Assembly (NCBI GenBank): GCA_963969365.1 | Contig: OZ017749.1 | Coordinates: 2,976,001 to 3,040,000, forward strand | Reading direction: 5' to 3' | DNA: 64,000 bases | Origin: Asterochloris sp. CNOR1 | Taxonomy: Eukaryota > Chlorophyta > Trebouxiophyceae > Trebouxiales > Trebouxiaceae | Part shown: positions 45,660-56,762 of the stretch, in pieces | How the letters are laid out: each line of letters starts with the position of its first letter | Numbering within the stretch: position 1 is the first letter of the stretch | Translations under genes and position numbers: made by a program | Notes under the pieces: model-generated | Seen by the model: the letters and a program-made list of their open reading frames with translations, nothing else | What the model was told of the DNA's origin: nothing | The model's database searches: none

Positions 45660-46617
45660 ATGCCTTCCCACATCACGGGCTGCGCTGGTGCGGTGCCACA
45701 TGAACGATCCATATGGCAACAGAGTCAGCAGGACGACACTGTATTGCAAGACAAGGAGAGCTTCTGGCAGGTCAGGCCAAGCTCTGCAGCTGTGCACTCG
45801 AGAAGCTGATCAGCATGATTTGTCCAGGAGGCAGAAGGCATTTGGCACACATCAACACTGCGTGCAGGCAAGGGCTGCACAGTTGGAGGCACAGCTGCTG
45901 AAGCTTCAACGATCTGCAGAGATAACACCAGAGCGCTGCCGGAAACGCGTGGCTGCACTGGAGAGGGTGGCAGCTGATGAGGCAGCCGAGCGCCACACGC
46001 TGGATGAGTTCGTGCAGCTCGAGCAGGCCACAGGCGCAGTCAAGGCAGCTGCTGCCTCCCAGCCATTATATGAGAACATGGACAGGCTTACAGCAGCATT
46101 GGCTGATGCAAAAGCTGAGCTGGGCAATCGCGAGCAGCAGATCAGCAACCTGCAGGCACAGCTGAGCAGGGCCAAGCGGCAGGTGCAGGAGAGGGAGCAG
46201 CTACTGCAACAGGGGGCCCTCAACATCCAGGCCGCAGAGGCGGAGGTCGCAGTCATCCATGGCAGTAATCTGCAAATGTTCCGCTACGTGAGCGCCGGCG
46301 CTGCCATTGCAGGGCGCCTGTGTGCTGTGCAGCTGGGTGCCATGGCTTGCATATTGACCACCAGCAGCGTGCACACTGCAGGTCATGCTGCAAGCTGTGA
46401 TCTGATGCCATCTCTGCTGCAGGTCAAGTATATTGCAGCCAGGCTGAACAGGGCTGCTGCTGGTGGGGACAGCGACCTGGGCCGGCTGTCAAAGGAGCTG
46501 CAGCAGTAAGCTGCCTGCTTGCTGCCCATTCTTGCTGGCAGCCATGGTGCTGAGCTGCACGTTGATGCATGCAGGTGGTGTGAGCAGGAGACCAGGAGGC
46601 GGGAGAGAGCTTCCTGA
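45660..46617 (+). CDS. 218-residue coiled-coil protein, unknown function
   Basis: Four exons (45660-45770, 45868-46287, 46423-46505, 46575-46617) join in phase to exactly 219 codons with the stop. The protein starts MPSHITGCAGAVPHER, then QQSQQDDTVLQDKESFWQ, and is almost entirely helical and charged: ARAAQLEAQLLKLQRSAEIT, RVAALERVAADEAAERHTLD, ENMDRLTAALADAKAELGNR, QISNLQAQLSRAKRQVQERE, KYIAARLNRAAAGGDSDLGR, ending WCEQETRRRERAS. Clear heptads run over roughly residues 35-165. There are no membrane segments or targeting peptide. No family was recognised. A UGUAA motif 30 bp past the stop supports this end. Continuous phase through four exons makes the gene model good even though the function is unknown. 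Confidence 0.75.
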
Positions 46618-46646
46618 TCGTGCCTCATGAACTATGAGCAGTATCT

Positions 46647-46651
46647 TGTAA
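46647..46651 (+). terminator. UGUAA polyadenylation motif
   Basis: TGTAA 30 bp after the stop of the small coiled-coil gene, at the expected distance for a green-algal polyadenylation signal; the ArfGAP start is 166 bp further on. Confidence 0.55.
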
Positions 46652-46816
46652 GTTGAGCCTCAGTGCGGGGATCTTCAGCTCACTCTAGCATATGGGGGCC
46701 ACCACAGGTGCTGTCAACAGCGGAGCTTCTCACAAAAGAAAGTCAATGGTCAACAGCACTAAACCTGCAGCTCTCTTGCGGGCACACCCCCACCTGCAAG
46801 CCTGCAGGAACCTGCG

Positions 46817-49800
46817 ATGTCAGCTGCAAAACAGGCTGAGAAACTTGAGAAGCATCTGAAAGAGCTGCTACGCCTGCCTGATAATAAGCGGTGTGCCAAT
46901 TGCGAGGCTCAGGTAGGCATGGCAGGCCAGGACAAGACCAGTGGATGAGCATGCCATGCTGCAACTGAGGTGCTCTGCATGCAGGGGCCCCAGTATGCCA
47001 TCATTGACTTCAACATCTTTGTCTGTACCATCTGCAGCGGCGTGCAGTGAGTCTCACTGATCCACTCTCCGAGGAGGCATTGCAAATTTACCCTTCCGAC
47101 CCTGCACCTGACGTCATGCTGCTGCCACCTACAGTCGCCAGTTTAGCCACAGATGCAAGGGGGTGTCCATGGCAACATTCAAGGCAGATGAGGTGAAGGC
47201 CCTGGAGGCAGCAGGCAATGGGGTGAGACTGCAGCCCCATTCTGTCTCCTTTGCTGTTTTGCATGCGGCTCACATGCAGCATGCGCAGAGGCAGGCGTGT
47301 TGGCAATCTACTGTGTGCGCTCATACGGGGCCGGCCTGCGGAGAAGCCTCTCGTGGTATGCTGTGTTTGCGTGCTTTGCGTGCTTTGCGCCAACAGCTAC
47401 ATCGCTGTGCAGGTGGCTGAGCAGGTGTACCTGGCCAAGTGGAGGCCCACTGATCTACCGCGACCTGTTGACAGGTGTGCCCTGCGTTCTTACGTGTGTC
47501 GCAGCTGCTACTAAAGCGCTTGAAATCAGGAGGCGCATTGAGCTGAGGCAAGTCTTGTGGAGCTGCTGCATGCGCATCAGCTGCTGGGTACACTGGGTTG
47601 CTCATGCTGTGGCAGGCAGCATCAAACTGCTGAGGGCACCACAGTGGCTGCTGGTTGTGCTGCTGCCCTCGTCTGCATCAAGCAGCACGGAGGCTCTGCC
47701 TGGCTCCCATATGCAGCAGTTTATCAGTGGGCTGCATGCCCTTGGTTGCCACATGCAGCCCTGGCCCTGTCCCTGGCCCCACCTGCTGTTCTGGACGCCC
47801 TGTCTGGGCTGCAGCAGGTAGCATTGACATGAGACTGACTCTGCCTGCAGGAACCCTGCCAAGATCAAGGACTGGATCGATGCAGTGTACCAGAAGAAGC
47901 GCTTCTACTCAGGGGAGGCTCTTTCGCGGGTCAGCACTTCCTCCTTGCAGCAGGTGAGCAGGCTGACTAAACTGCAGCTCTGGCGCTGCTGGAGCACAAG
48001 CCCGCTTGGTACTGCCTGAGCACCTTCCCTCCCGGATGCTGCACTGGTGTCAGTGCCTCCTGTTGATACAGATGGTGTGAAATACTCGTGGTGTGAAGCT
48101 TTCACTCTGAGAGAGGCAGCTGCATATGTCTGCCGCTGCCTGATTGCATATGGTGTGAGAACTGGCGGCAGCATGTGTTCATCCATTGGGCTCTCTAGCT
48201 TTCTGTGCTGGTGCAGCAAGGGCAGGCCAGATCTGCCGTTGCCCCTCAGGCCTGGCCAGTGTGGTTGGTGCACATTGCGTTATATGTATATTCATGGGCA
48301 TGCCGGTCAAAGAGCTGCTCAGCTCTGTCACTGCGTGGTTGCTGAGGCTCTGCAAAGCTTGCAGAGGGTAGGTGCTGCATGGCTGCACCACTGTCCCAGG
48401 GCAGGTTGCCAAGCGCTGCCACTGTTTGTTGCAAGCAGGTGCAACTGCATGCGCTGCGCTGCTGGCCTCCTGATCTGGGCATGCTGTGCACTGCAACTTT
48501 GCTAAGTTTTGTGACTGCTTGATGGCATGCCCTCAGCAGTGTGGGCGCTACAGGGAGGCAGTGTGGGCACCTGATGGGGTGCATGCTGTGCTGTGTATGT
48601 GAAGGCAATTGCAGCAGGCCCCTGGTGGCAGACCCTCATTGGCATGTAGGCCACACAGAGATGCCACACTGTTCATGTGCTCCATGTCATGCCCTGCTGC
48701 TGCAGACCCCTTCTGTGAGGCGGATGTCCTCTGGAAGCTCTGATGTCGTTGTGATGCCCATGTCCAGCGTGCTGGGAGGCGCAAATTTCAGACTGCAGGT
48801 CAGTACATTCCATTACATGCCACTTGTATGCTGCGCTGGGCTGCTTGAGGCATTGCTGAAATTTAACATCAATGAGGTTTGAGGCACATTGTGCCCAGCC
48901 GTCACAGCCTATGTCCAAGCATGGGGAGTAGCTTCTGCTGCAGGAATGTCGTCACAGTGGCGTGCTTGCCTGCAGGTGTCGCCAGGGCCAAGCGGGGTGC
49001 CTGACAGCACGAGCTCAGCAGCCTCCTCGTCAAGGTGGGCCTGCATAGTTGTCTCAAGTTGTGCAGCCTTAGGTGTGCTGGCAGCAAAGTCACCCAGCAG
49101 TGCTGCACATGAGCCATGCTGAGTGCATGGCAGTCCACTGTTTTGCATATGCCCGCCAGCCTTGTCCCGCAAGGGACCCAGATGGCAGCAAGCGGGTTCC
49201 TGCAGGCTCATGTCCCCAATCTGTGCGGCCAAGGGTGTAGGCTGGTACAGGAGGCAGCAATGCTGCATACACCCTGCCCAATGCATCAGATACAGAGTAC
49301 CAAAGCTCAGTCGCCATACCTGCAGCTGGACTGCTTGCTTGTGGTGTGAAACCCTTATTGCGGATGCCTGCAGGGCCAGCGTCCCCCCAGACAATCTGCT
49401 GAACTTTGATGGGCCGATGGCGCGCCCAGGGGGGCAGCACCAGCAGCTGGTCAGCATCCTAGACGAGTCCCCAAGCAGTGCCTATGGGCAGCCGCCGGCC
49501 CAGCAGCAGCCTGCCTTCGCCGGCGGGTGGGATGCATTTGGCGAGGCGCCCACCGCCCCCCAGGCCCCAGCGCCGACAGCTGCTGCTTCCCCGGCCAGCG
49601 GCAGTGCCTGGGCTGACTTTGGGGCGGACCCCTTTGGGCCGCCTGGCGGCGCAGCCTCTGGTGTAAACGGGAGGGTGCCTGAGCAGCAGGCAGGGGCCAA
49701 TGGATATGGAGGGCAGGGAGCGGGGACAGCTTTGCCAGCAGGGCCTGCCCCTGCGGCTGGTCAGCCTGCTGCGGCGCAGGTACCAGCGGACAGTGGTGGC

Positions 49801-51007
49801 TGGCAGGCATTTGATGCCCCCCAGGCCAATGGGACGGTGGCAGGGCCTGGCAGTGCTGCTGTAGGCCAGGAGCAGGCTGCGAGCCCAGCAGCTGGCCAGC
49901 AGAAGCAGCCAGAGCCACCCAAGAGGGCAGAGCTGCCTCTGGTGAGGGTCACAAGGTTTTTAATGTTACTTAGCATTCTTGGCAGTCCCCTGAAGCTTCA
50001 TAAGCAGATTTGGGAGCAGCCTCTGAGCCTGCAGCTCCTGGGTGGCAGCAAGCCACTCTGTCCAATGGCAGGTGAGCATGCCTTGGATTGTTCGCTGGAA
50101 GGCTGCAAAGCTGCTGCCGTGGCGCACTTGGCAGGCGTCTGGGCCTGCAGCGTCATAGCCAGATCCAGCAAGCTCAGCACCCCCCTCATCTGCATGCAGG
50201 ACTTGTTCGGGGAGATGCCGCCCAGCATGCCCCACCTGGGAGGCGGCGTGCAGTACGGGGGCCCTCACGGCATGATGGTCCCCCAGCAACAGCTGGGCAT
50301 GCCGCGCAATGGGCCTGTCCCGCCCTTCCCCGGTGCCCAGGCTGGTTTCATGGCCCAGCAGATGTTTGGCGGTTTCGGGCAGCCCAGCTTGGGGCCGCCC
50401 TCTTTTGCGCAAGCGCCGCAGCAGCAGCAGGTGGCTGGGTATGGGGGCATGGGAGGTCTAGGTGGTGGCCCCTTCGGGGCTACCGCACCGCCTCAGGCAT
50501 ACCCCTCAGATGAACATCCCAGTGAGTGGCGACCTGCCCAAGGTTCTGGCAGCCCACTTCCTGTCGCAGCAAGCTCCATCCCGTGCCCTGCCTAGGAAGA
50601 TTGCATGAGACAGCTTCTGGCTGGCAGCAGTTTGCCTGGCCGCATGCAGCATCGCCATGCACCTGGACACAGTCAAAGTTGCTTCCACCAAATGCCATTG
50701 GCTGGCTGCAGGGGAACAGACGGCTCCAGACCCGTTTTCAGGTCTGGTGCCCGGGTTCAGGGGAGCGCTCCCACGGCAGCAGAATCCCCCTGCAGCGCCC
50801 TCTGCACAGCCTGCATGGCAGAGCAGCCAGCCTGCACGCTTTGGGGGTGGTGACCGCCAGTCGTTCTCTGCCTCAGGGTACAGCTCCAGCCAGCCTCAGC
50901 CAGTCAGCCAGACGCCCTCTCGCCAGGAGAGCTTTGGATCTGGGCAGGCCAATCAACCCCTCAGCAACCAGGCTGCTGGCCCCAAGTCTGGCAACCCATT
51001 CGCTTAG
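46817..51007 (+). CDS. ArfGAP protein, AGD14/AGFG-like
   Basis: GTPase-activating protein for Arf small G proteins in vesicle traffic. Exon 1 (46817-46912) gives MSAAKQAEKLEKHLKELLRL, then CANC. Exon 2 (46985-47046) gives GPQYAIIDFNIFVCTICSGV, and exon 3 (from 47135) gives HRQFSHRCKGVSMATFKADE. Together they form the zinc finger CX2CX16CX2C and the conserved Arg that follows (HRQFSHR). Then VAEQVYLAKWRPTDLPRPV and NPAKIKDWIDAVYQKKRFYS complete the ArfGAP fold (about 130 residues). The rest is low-complexity and rich in Ser, Pro, Gly, Gln and Ala: SVRRMSSGSSDVVVMPMSS, VPPDNLLNFDG (like the LLDF motif of AGD14), repeated GGW-AFG and WADFGADPFGPP clathrin/adaptor-like motifs, QDLFGEMPPSMPHLGGG and QQMFGGFGQP, ending GPKSGNPFA. 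NPF at the C-terminus is a possible EH-domain ligand. Stop 51005-51007. About ten exons; junctions in the low-complexity half are less sure. Confidence 0.88.
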
Positions 51008-51622
51008 CTCATTGCGAACTCTGAAGCTCACCGCTTTATTCTGAAATCTTTAGTCAGGCACACGCGCTCTCGTCCCGGACGTGTAGGTCGCATAATAATG
51101 CCGGAGGCAGAGGCCAGGCTGAGAATGTGGGCTGCCTGCGTGTGAGTTGTCAGGGAGATGGGGAGAGATCCCAGTCTTGCCAGACGCTAAGCGCTTTTCA
51201 AGGGGAAGCCCTGCACTGCACGCAGGTGAGGTGTGTATGCCAGTGCTGCAAGCCGTCAGAGCCCAGTGATACAATCGAGGAGGATGCGGGCACTTTTTGG
51301 CCTCGATTGTCGTGCTGCAGCGCTTGTGACGCAGCAGTACATTTCACTGCTCCCCACAGCAGTTGCGGCCACAGGCCTGGAGATCTGCACGTGTGACAGC
51401 AGCCTGTCTGCCACTTTTGCCCTGGGACGCTGCTGTGCTGCCGAGCACAGAGAGTGGTGAACTGCTGACCTCAAAATCCTGTGTGGGAACATGCTTCCCC
51501 TTGTCTGGCATCTTGAGAAACCAATTCCATGAGGCAAAAGGATCGTCAAGTCAGGTCTTCATGCGCAGGGCTGTGTGCGCGCACGCCTCTGAGCAAGTTC
51601 TGCTTCCTGCGTCGTGGGGCTG
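51008..51622. other. intergenic region ArfGAP / Myb gene
   Basis: About 615 bp between genes on the same strand: ArfGAP 3' UTR and the Myb promoter and leader. No convincing gene or exact UGUAA motif was seen. The stretch 51230-51320 contains two nearby copies of a CGATTGT/CAATCGAGG-like element in opposite orientation, of unknown meaning. Confidence 0.35.
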
Positions 51623-54600
51623 ATGGGAAAAGATCGTCGCTCATACAGACAGTGGTCATGTGAGGAGACGGTGGCGCTGCACAGGGGTGAGCTGCACCTG
51701 CCGGGCATGAGCCAAACCTGTGCAGCCAGCTGAGGCTGAAAACTGGCGGGCATGCTTTTGTGCCTCCCATTCTGCAGGCATCAGGCCCCTGCTGGCCACA
51801 CGTATCGGCCCTGCACACTGAGCAATGCCTGTGGGGACTATGGGATGCACAGACATGCTATGCACTGCTGCTGCCCGCTGACTCATGCAGGGTCCTGCTC
51901 AGCCCAGCAGGCAGTGCTCTCGCTGCAAACAAGCCTGAGGTCGCCTTAAAGGTTGCATGACCATACTCCCAGTAGACGGTTGCCTAAAGCAGTGTGTGGC
52001 AATATTCCCTGTGCTTGGACCTTCAGGGGTGGAGAGGTACAATAAGCGCTGGATCTCAATCCTGACTGATCCAGAACTGGCACAAGTCCTGAGCGGGCGT
52101 GCGGCGGTGCAGCTGAAGGTGAGCAACAGCAGTATGCTCACCCAGGGGGATCCAGGAGTCTGTGAGACTTGTTCTCTGCCCGCACATGGCACCCCACATA
52201 CCAGCTGCAAGTGCCTGCCAGCTGCAAGTGCTTGTATACTGGCATCTACACGACGATATCCTGTGCAAGATATGTGAACATGCAGCGTGCAGGGTGAGGA
52301 GTCCAGATAGCTTCTGCCAGCTGCATGTTCGCTGTGGCCCCTCACCCCGCAGGATAAGCCGCAATGCACACGCATTCCTGCGCCCAGCAGGTTCGTGATG
52401 CTCAGGGCTGCCAGCTACAGAGGTCGCAGGTGGTGGCATCAGCAGGATAGGCTCCCCATGCACAAGCTTGGGCGTGCCCTGCAGGACAAGTGGCGCAACA
52501 TCCAAAAGTGCGAGAAGCGCAGGAAGGTGCCCAGGCGGGAGGCCAGCCAGCCGTGCGTGTCGTCAGTCACATCCGCTCCAGCAGGCAGCGCCAGGTGCCG
52601 CCGTCTTTGCGTCAATTTGCACAGTCAACAATGTGCAGTGCACTTGCCCATGCCCTATGATCATGGGAAGTGCTGTCCATGGCACACCATAAGGGAAGAG
52701 GCTGCCCACTCCTGCCTGATGGAGCTTTTAGCTTGAGTTTCTTGGTGGAGTCTCTACTGTTAGCCTGCATCTCCTCTCTGGCTGCCTGTGGCTGCCCCTT
52801 TTGTCCTCCGTCTACCTCCTCTGTGGCCCTTACCTGTGTCAGGCCTTCTGCTTGCCTGGCCCCTGTGGTTCTTGTGCCATCCTGACTGGCTGCCTGCTTC
52901 CCCTCCCAGGGCTGCCACCTGCCTGGTAGTGTGCCTGTCTGGCACACTCACTGCTGTGATGGCCGTGTGTAGCTGCCTGTCCCTCATTTCTTGTGGCCCA
53001 CTGCCCTGCATCTGCTGGCCATCATCAAGAAACGTGTGCAGGCATCACTCACTGCAGCCGCGCTGTTGCAGATTGCCCTTCGCTGCTGTGCTGGACCTTC
53101 TGCCTGAAGATGGCCACCTTCAGGTAGTGCTGCTGTTCTGCATGGTGTTCACACTGCTGACAGAGGGGCCAAGCCTCAGGCCTCCTCTTCTGTCTTGGCT
53201 AGTGGCAGTGCTGCACCTGATGCTGCGCATTCCGACTCTTCCCTGCAAGCTGCTTCAGCACCACAGCGTGCAGCAATACCCGGACGTTCCACTAAGCTGC
53301 CGTGAATCTGCTTGCGCAGCAGCGAAGGTCAAGGAGGTTCACAGCTGCGCCGCGCAAACGCTATGCAGGCAAGTGGGGGGGGCACATGCCATGGTGGACC
53401 GTCTTGTATTGTAAACCTTTTTGTAGCAAGTGGTAGGACCAGCTTGCTGGCCCATCAGGCCTCTTGGCATGCAGCAACGTCCCAGCAGGTGCCCAACACC
53501 TGCATGTGCAGCAACGCTACATGCAGCCATGCATGTGTTGTTTAATAGGCTGATGCTGGCTGGCGTTTCCTGCTGCATGAGACATGAGTGAAACCTGCTC
53601 ACAGCGGTGTTAGGCGGCCTGACAGGCCCTTTCAACCTGACACGTTGGTAGCTGCAGGTCGTGCAAGCTCTCAAATGTGGGCTGTCCTTGCGGCACCAAC
53701 ACTTGAGAGCAACAGTGCACTTACAATGGAGTGTTTGCCTCTGCAGAGACAGTACTGTGTGCCTCCACAGAAGATGATGCACATCTCTGTCCCTGTTGAC
53801 GCAGAGAGAACCCTCCAGGTCTCTGAAACACCTTGCACACACTCACAGTGACCGATGTCCTGTGCAGAGTCAGACTCTGCAAGTGGCGAGGAGGATGCTG
53901 ATGATGAGGACTTCCAGTGCAAGTACCAGGACGAGGAACCTGAGGGCAGCACTGCAGGGGAGGAGGAGCATACTGTTTCTGAGAGCACGCATGCCCACAG
54001 GGTCACGCGGGTGTCAGCGTTGGCAGGCTCCCACACTGCTGCTCAGAGCCCGGGTGAGACAGGGAGACTGAATGTGTCGGTTCATTGGGTGGTCGCTGGC
54101 TCCCAGTGTCCAATAGTGACGTGTATGGAAAGAGCTGCTCAAGTCCACAGGCTGTTTGCAGTAGCCACAGCCTTGATGACGGCACCACGCTGCCCTCTTC
54201 ATGTCCCCTTCTATGTGTAGCACTGCCTGCTCTGTGGCGCCGATGTGTGCTCTCCTTGCTTTGCAGGGCATCACTGTGTCGCCAGGTCTTCACCACTGCA
54301 CACTTGCTGATGCTGACCTGTGCATTGCTTGGTGTGCAGGGCTGTCCTTGCCCCAGCCTGTGTCTGTGTCCAAGCGCCGCATCGTCACCGCGAGGGCAGG
54401 GTCCAGCCTGGGCCCTGCAGGGACGCAGCCAGGACTGCCTGGTGTGGCCATGATTGACACCCTTGACAGCGGCGACTCCGAGCAATCTGTCATATTGGGC
54501 GGCCTCCTGGCTGCGCCGGGGCAGCAGGTCAGTGGCAACCACCTCCCTGCCTGTCGAGCGGCGCCAACAATTGGAATGCTTCTGTCAGGTAGCCCCTGGC

Positions 54601-55292
54601 GGGGGAGCTTGCAGTACCACCGACAGCCTGAGAGTCATGGCGGAGCATTGGTTTCTGTACACCACGTCGAATCATGGTGTGCTGCAGTGTAACGCTGCCG
54701 TGCTAGGAAGCCTGCCCAAGCTGGGTGTGTCATTGCCAGGTCTGGTCTGTGCCAGACGGATTTGAGCTGGTCTCTCTGCCTGCAGGAGGGGCCTGCTGCC
54801 CTGTGCATGCCGCTGCAAGGCATTCCGCAGGAGGTTCCCCTTCAAGCCCCCCAGCTGCAGCACCCGCAGTACTCTGCTGAGCTGCTGCAAGCTCTGATGC
54901 GCAGTCATGGTGCCATGAGGCAGCAGGGTCTGCACCTGGAAGCGCGATGTGGTGCACTGCCGGTGCACCACCTGCAGCACCAGCAGTCTCAGCAGCAGCA
55001 CCTCTGGAGGGATCAGGGGGGCACAGGCACCGTGATGGCCCTGGGCCTTGAGGCCCTGCAGGGCCTTGAGGACATGGCAATGGGTTGTGCCCCGCCTGCA
55101 AGGTGCCTCCCACAGCAGGCGCTCAACTTTGTCTGTCTCTTGCCTCCTGGTCCGCGGCCCGGCAGTGACCCCCGACCGACCAGCAGCTTTGCCCACAGCA
55201 GGCACTCGAGTTTGCCTGTGGCTGTGTGTGTTCTGGCAGAGGCGCGCTTGCTGCTTGGTCCTCTGCCAGCGATGTTGTCGAGGAGCCTGTAG
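51623..55292 (+). CDS. single-Myb (telobox-like) DNA-binding protein with long disordered tail
   Basis: The start ATG at 51623 gives MGKDRRSYRQWSCEETVALH, joined in phase to RGVERYNKRWISILTDPEL, AQVLSGRAAVQLK and DKWRNIQKCEKRRKVPRRE. This is one Myb/SANT repeat: the Trp residues of RQW, KRW and DKW are spaced as in Myb helices, and LKDKWRN matches the third-helix motif of telobox/TRF-type Myb proteins that bind plant telomere repeats. Later exons match in phase: LPFAAVLDLLPEDGHLQ (53072-53125), QYPDVPLSCRESACAAAK, RQYCVPPQKMMHISVPVDAE, an acidic exon SDSASGEEDADDEDFQC (from about 53870), SLPQPVSVSKRRIVTARAG with VAMIDTLDSGDSEQSVI, and a last exon rich in Gln, Leu and His (VPLQAPQLQHPQYSAELLQA), stop 55290-55292. 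Nuclear transcription or telomere protein is inferred from the Myb motif alone. The large introns leave room for missed exons. Confidence 0.72.
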
Positions 55293-56762
55293 AGCGACTT
55301 CTTTCTGCCTCCGTTGCTTTGTTTTCCCAGAGCCTTGAAGGGTGCCACTGCAGCGTCCGGTCTGTTGTCATGCCTGGCCCTCCCGTGTGGCCCAGGTTGC
55401 CCAGCAACTGCAAGGCCAGTATCCGTACAGTCAGCAGCATTCTGTACTTGTTTGTGTTGTGTCTGGGTGAGCCTATGGCTTCCAGGTGCTTTGCAGCCTG
55501 ATCACAGTGCTCTCGGCTTGGGTCTGTGGTGGGGCTTTGCTTTGCTGCGCCTGCACAGCTTACCGCGTCAGTGGCAGACGCTGCTGCAGGCCTGTGTCTG
55601 AGCTGGGCCCCCGGTCTGCAGCTGTTGCTGCTGAGCTACCACCAGCTGTCTCTTGCTCCCAGAGCCCTGGCCCTGCGGCCGCAGGTCTTTGTCCAGGCGC
55701 AGGGGTCTGACTAAGACAGCCCCTGTTTGAGGGGCCAACAGCTGTGGTTGCTTTCAGTGATTGACCAGGCTGGAGCCTGCTGCAGGCATCTGTCCCCACA
55801 GGGCACCTGGCCGTCAGCAGTCCCTGTCAATCTGTCATCTGTCGATATGTGTGGTCCTGGTCTTGGTCCGGTCTCAAGTTGTGTCGTCTCATCCAGTCTG
55901 GAAGCCCTGTCTCGTCCCTTGTCGCTGCCTTTGGTGAGGCGTGTGCACAGCAAGATGCCTTGCCCAGTGCATGAGCCGGTCATGCTGTCAGGCTCCGTTG
56001 CTGCCGAAGTACCACAGTCTGCCACCTGCAATGCTTGCACTGCCTGCTGCCGTGTTCCTGGCTCAGCTCCTGCGTTGGGCTTGCAAGGGGCATCCCACCC
56101 CGTCTGCATGCTGCAGGGTTCCTTCAGCCGTCGTGTATGCACGCTGCAGCTTCAAACCGCCTGGCATGCTCAATGCAGGCACTTCAGGGAGGCGTTGAGT
56201 CACTGCGCTGGCAGTCTGGATCGCCGTCTCAGCTCGGTGGCAGCTGTCCTTCGGCGCAGCTGCCTTCCTTTGTTGGGCACGCCTGGTCAGGCAGCCCTCT
56301 CCCTGGTCTGTTCTAACGAACAGTGTGGAAGTTAGTCCTGCACTGCAGCTGGTGCTGCTGGCTGGGAATTCCTGGCCAGCTGCTCCAGTTCCTGAATTGT
56401 TATATCTCATGTACAGTCTAGGGCCATCGTACCCTCATGCTCCGCCAGAAGTGTGTCTCCATGTAGCCCCAGCCTGTCCTGGTGATGATCAACTGTCTTC
56501 AAAGTTGTCAGCTTACAGCCGCATCGTGCTCCACTCCCCCTTGTGTAGATTCATTAAGATGCTCTGCTCGAGTCTGTGGGCTCCAGCACTGGTTCTAGTG
56601 ATTGATCATCTTTTCCTTTTCTTTGCCTGGGATTTGTAACCAAATGTGTTGAAATGCATGTCCCGCTGGATGCAAATTGCTGCTTACTGGACAAGCTAAC
56701 GCCGTCAAGCAATGTTCACAAAGCACAGAATCAAGCCTGCCACATCCTTCAAGCACCTTTGA
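55293..56762 (+). other. long 3' region of the Myb gene, pyrimidine-rich
   Basis: About 1.47 kb with no exon I can support. The plus strand is rich in C and T with many CTGTCT and TGCCT runs. Plus-strand frames at 55727-56335 and 56325-56639 are open but look like low-complexity Cys/Ser/Leu translation. A TGTAA at 56635-56639 could be the polyadenylation signal of the Myb transcript, implying a long 3' UTR, or that further exons were missed. The CCCH-WW gene ends convergently at 56763. Confidence 0.4.
56635..56639 (+). terminator. UGUAA motif, possible Myb-gene 3' end
   Basis: TGTAA just before the convergent CCCH-WW stop. It is far (1.3 kb) from the predicted Myb stop, so its assignment is tentative. 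Confidence 0.3.

Noticed and set aside
48047-48505. Plus-strand frame of 152 codons inside the ArfGAP gene
   Set aside because: It lies in the intron between the ArfGAP domain and the SVRRMSSGSS exon, is Cys-rich without a domain, and joining it would break the phase of the neighbouring exons.
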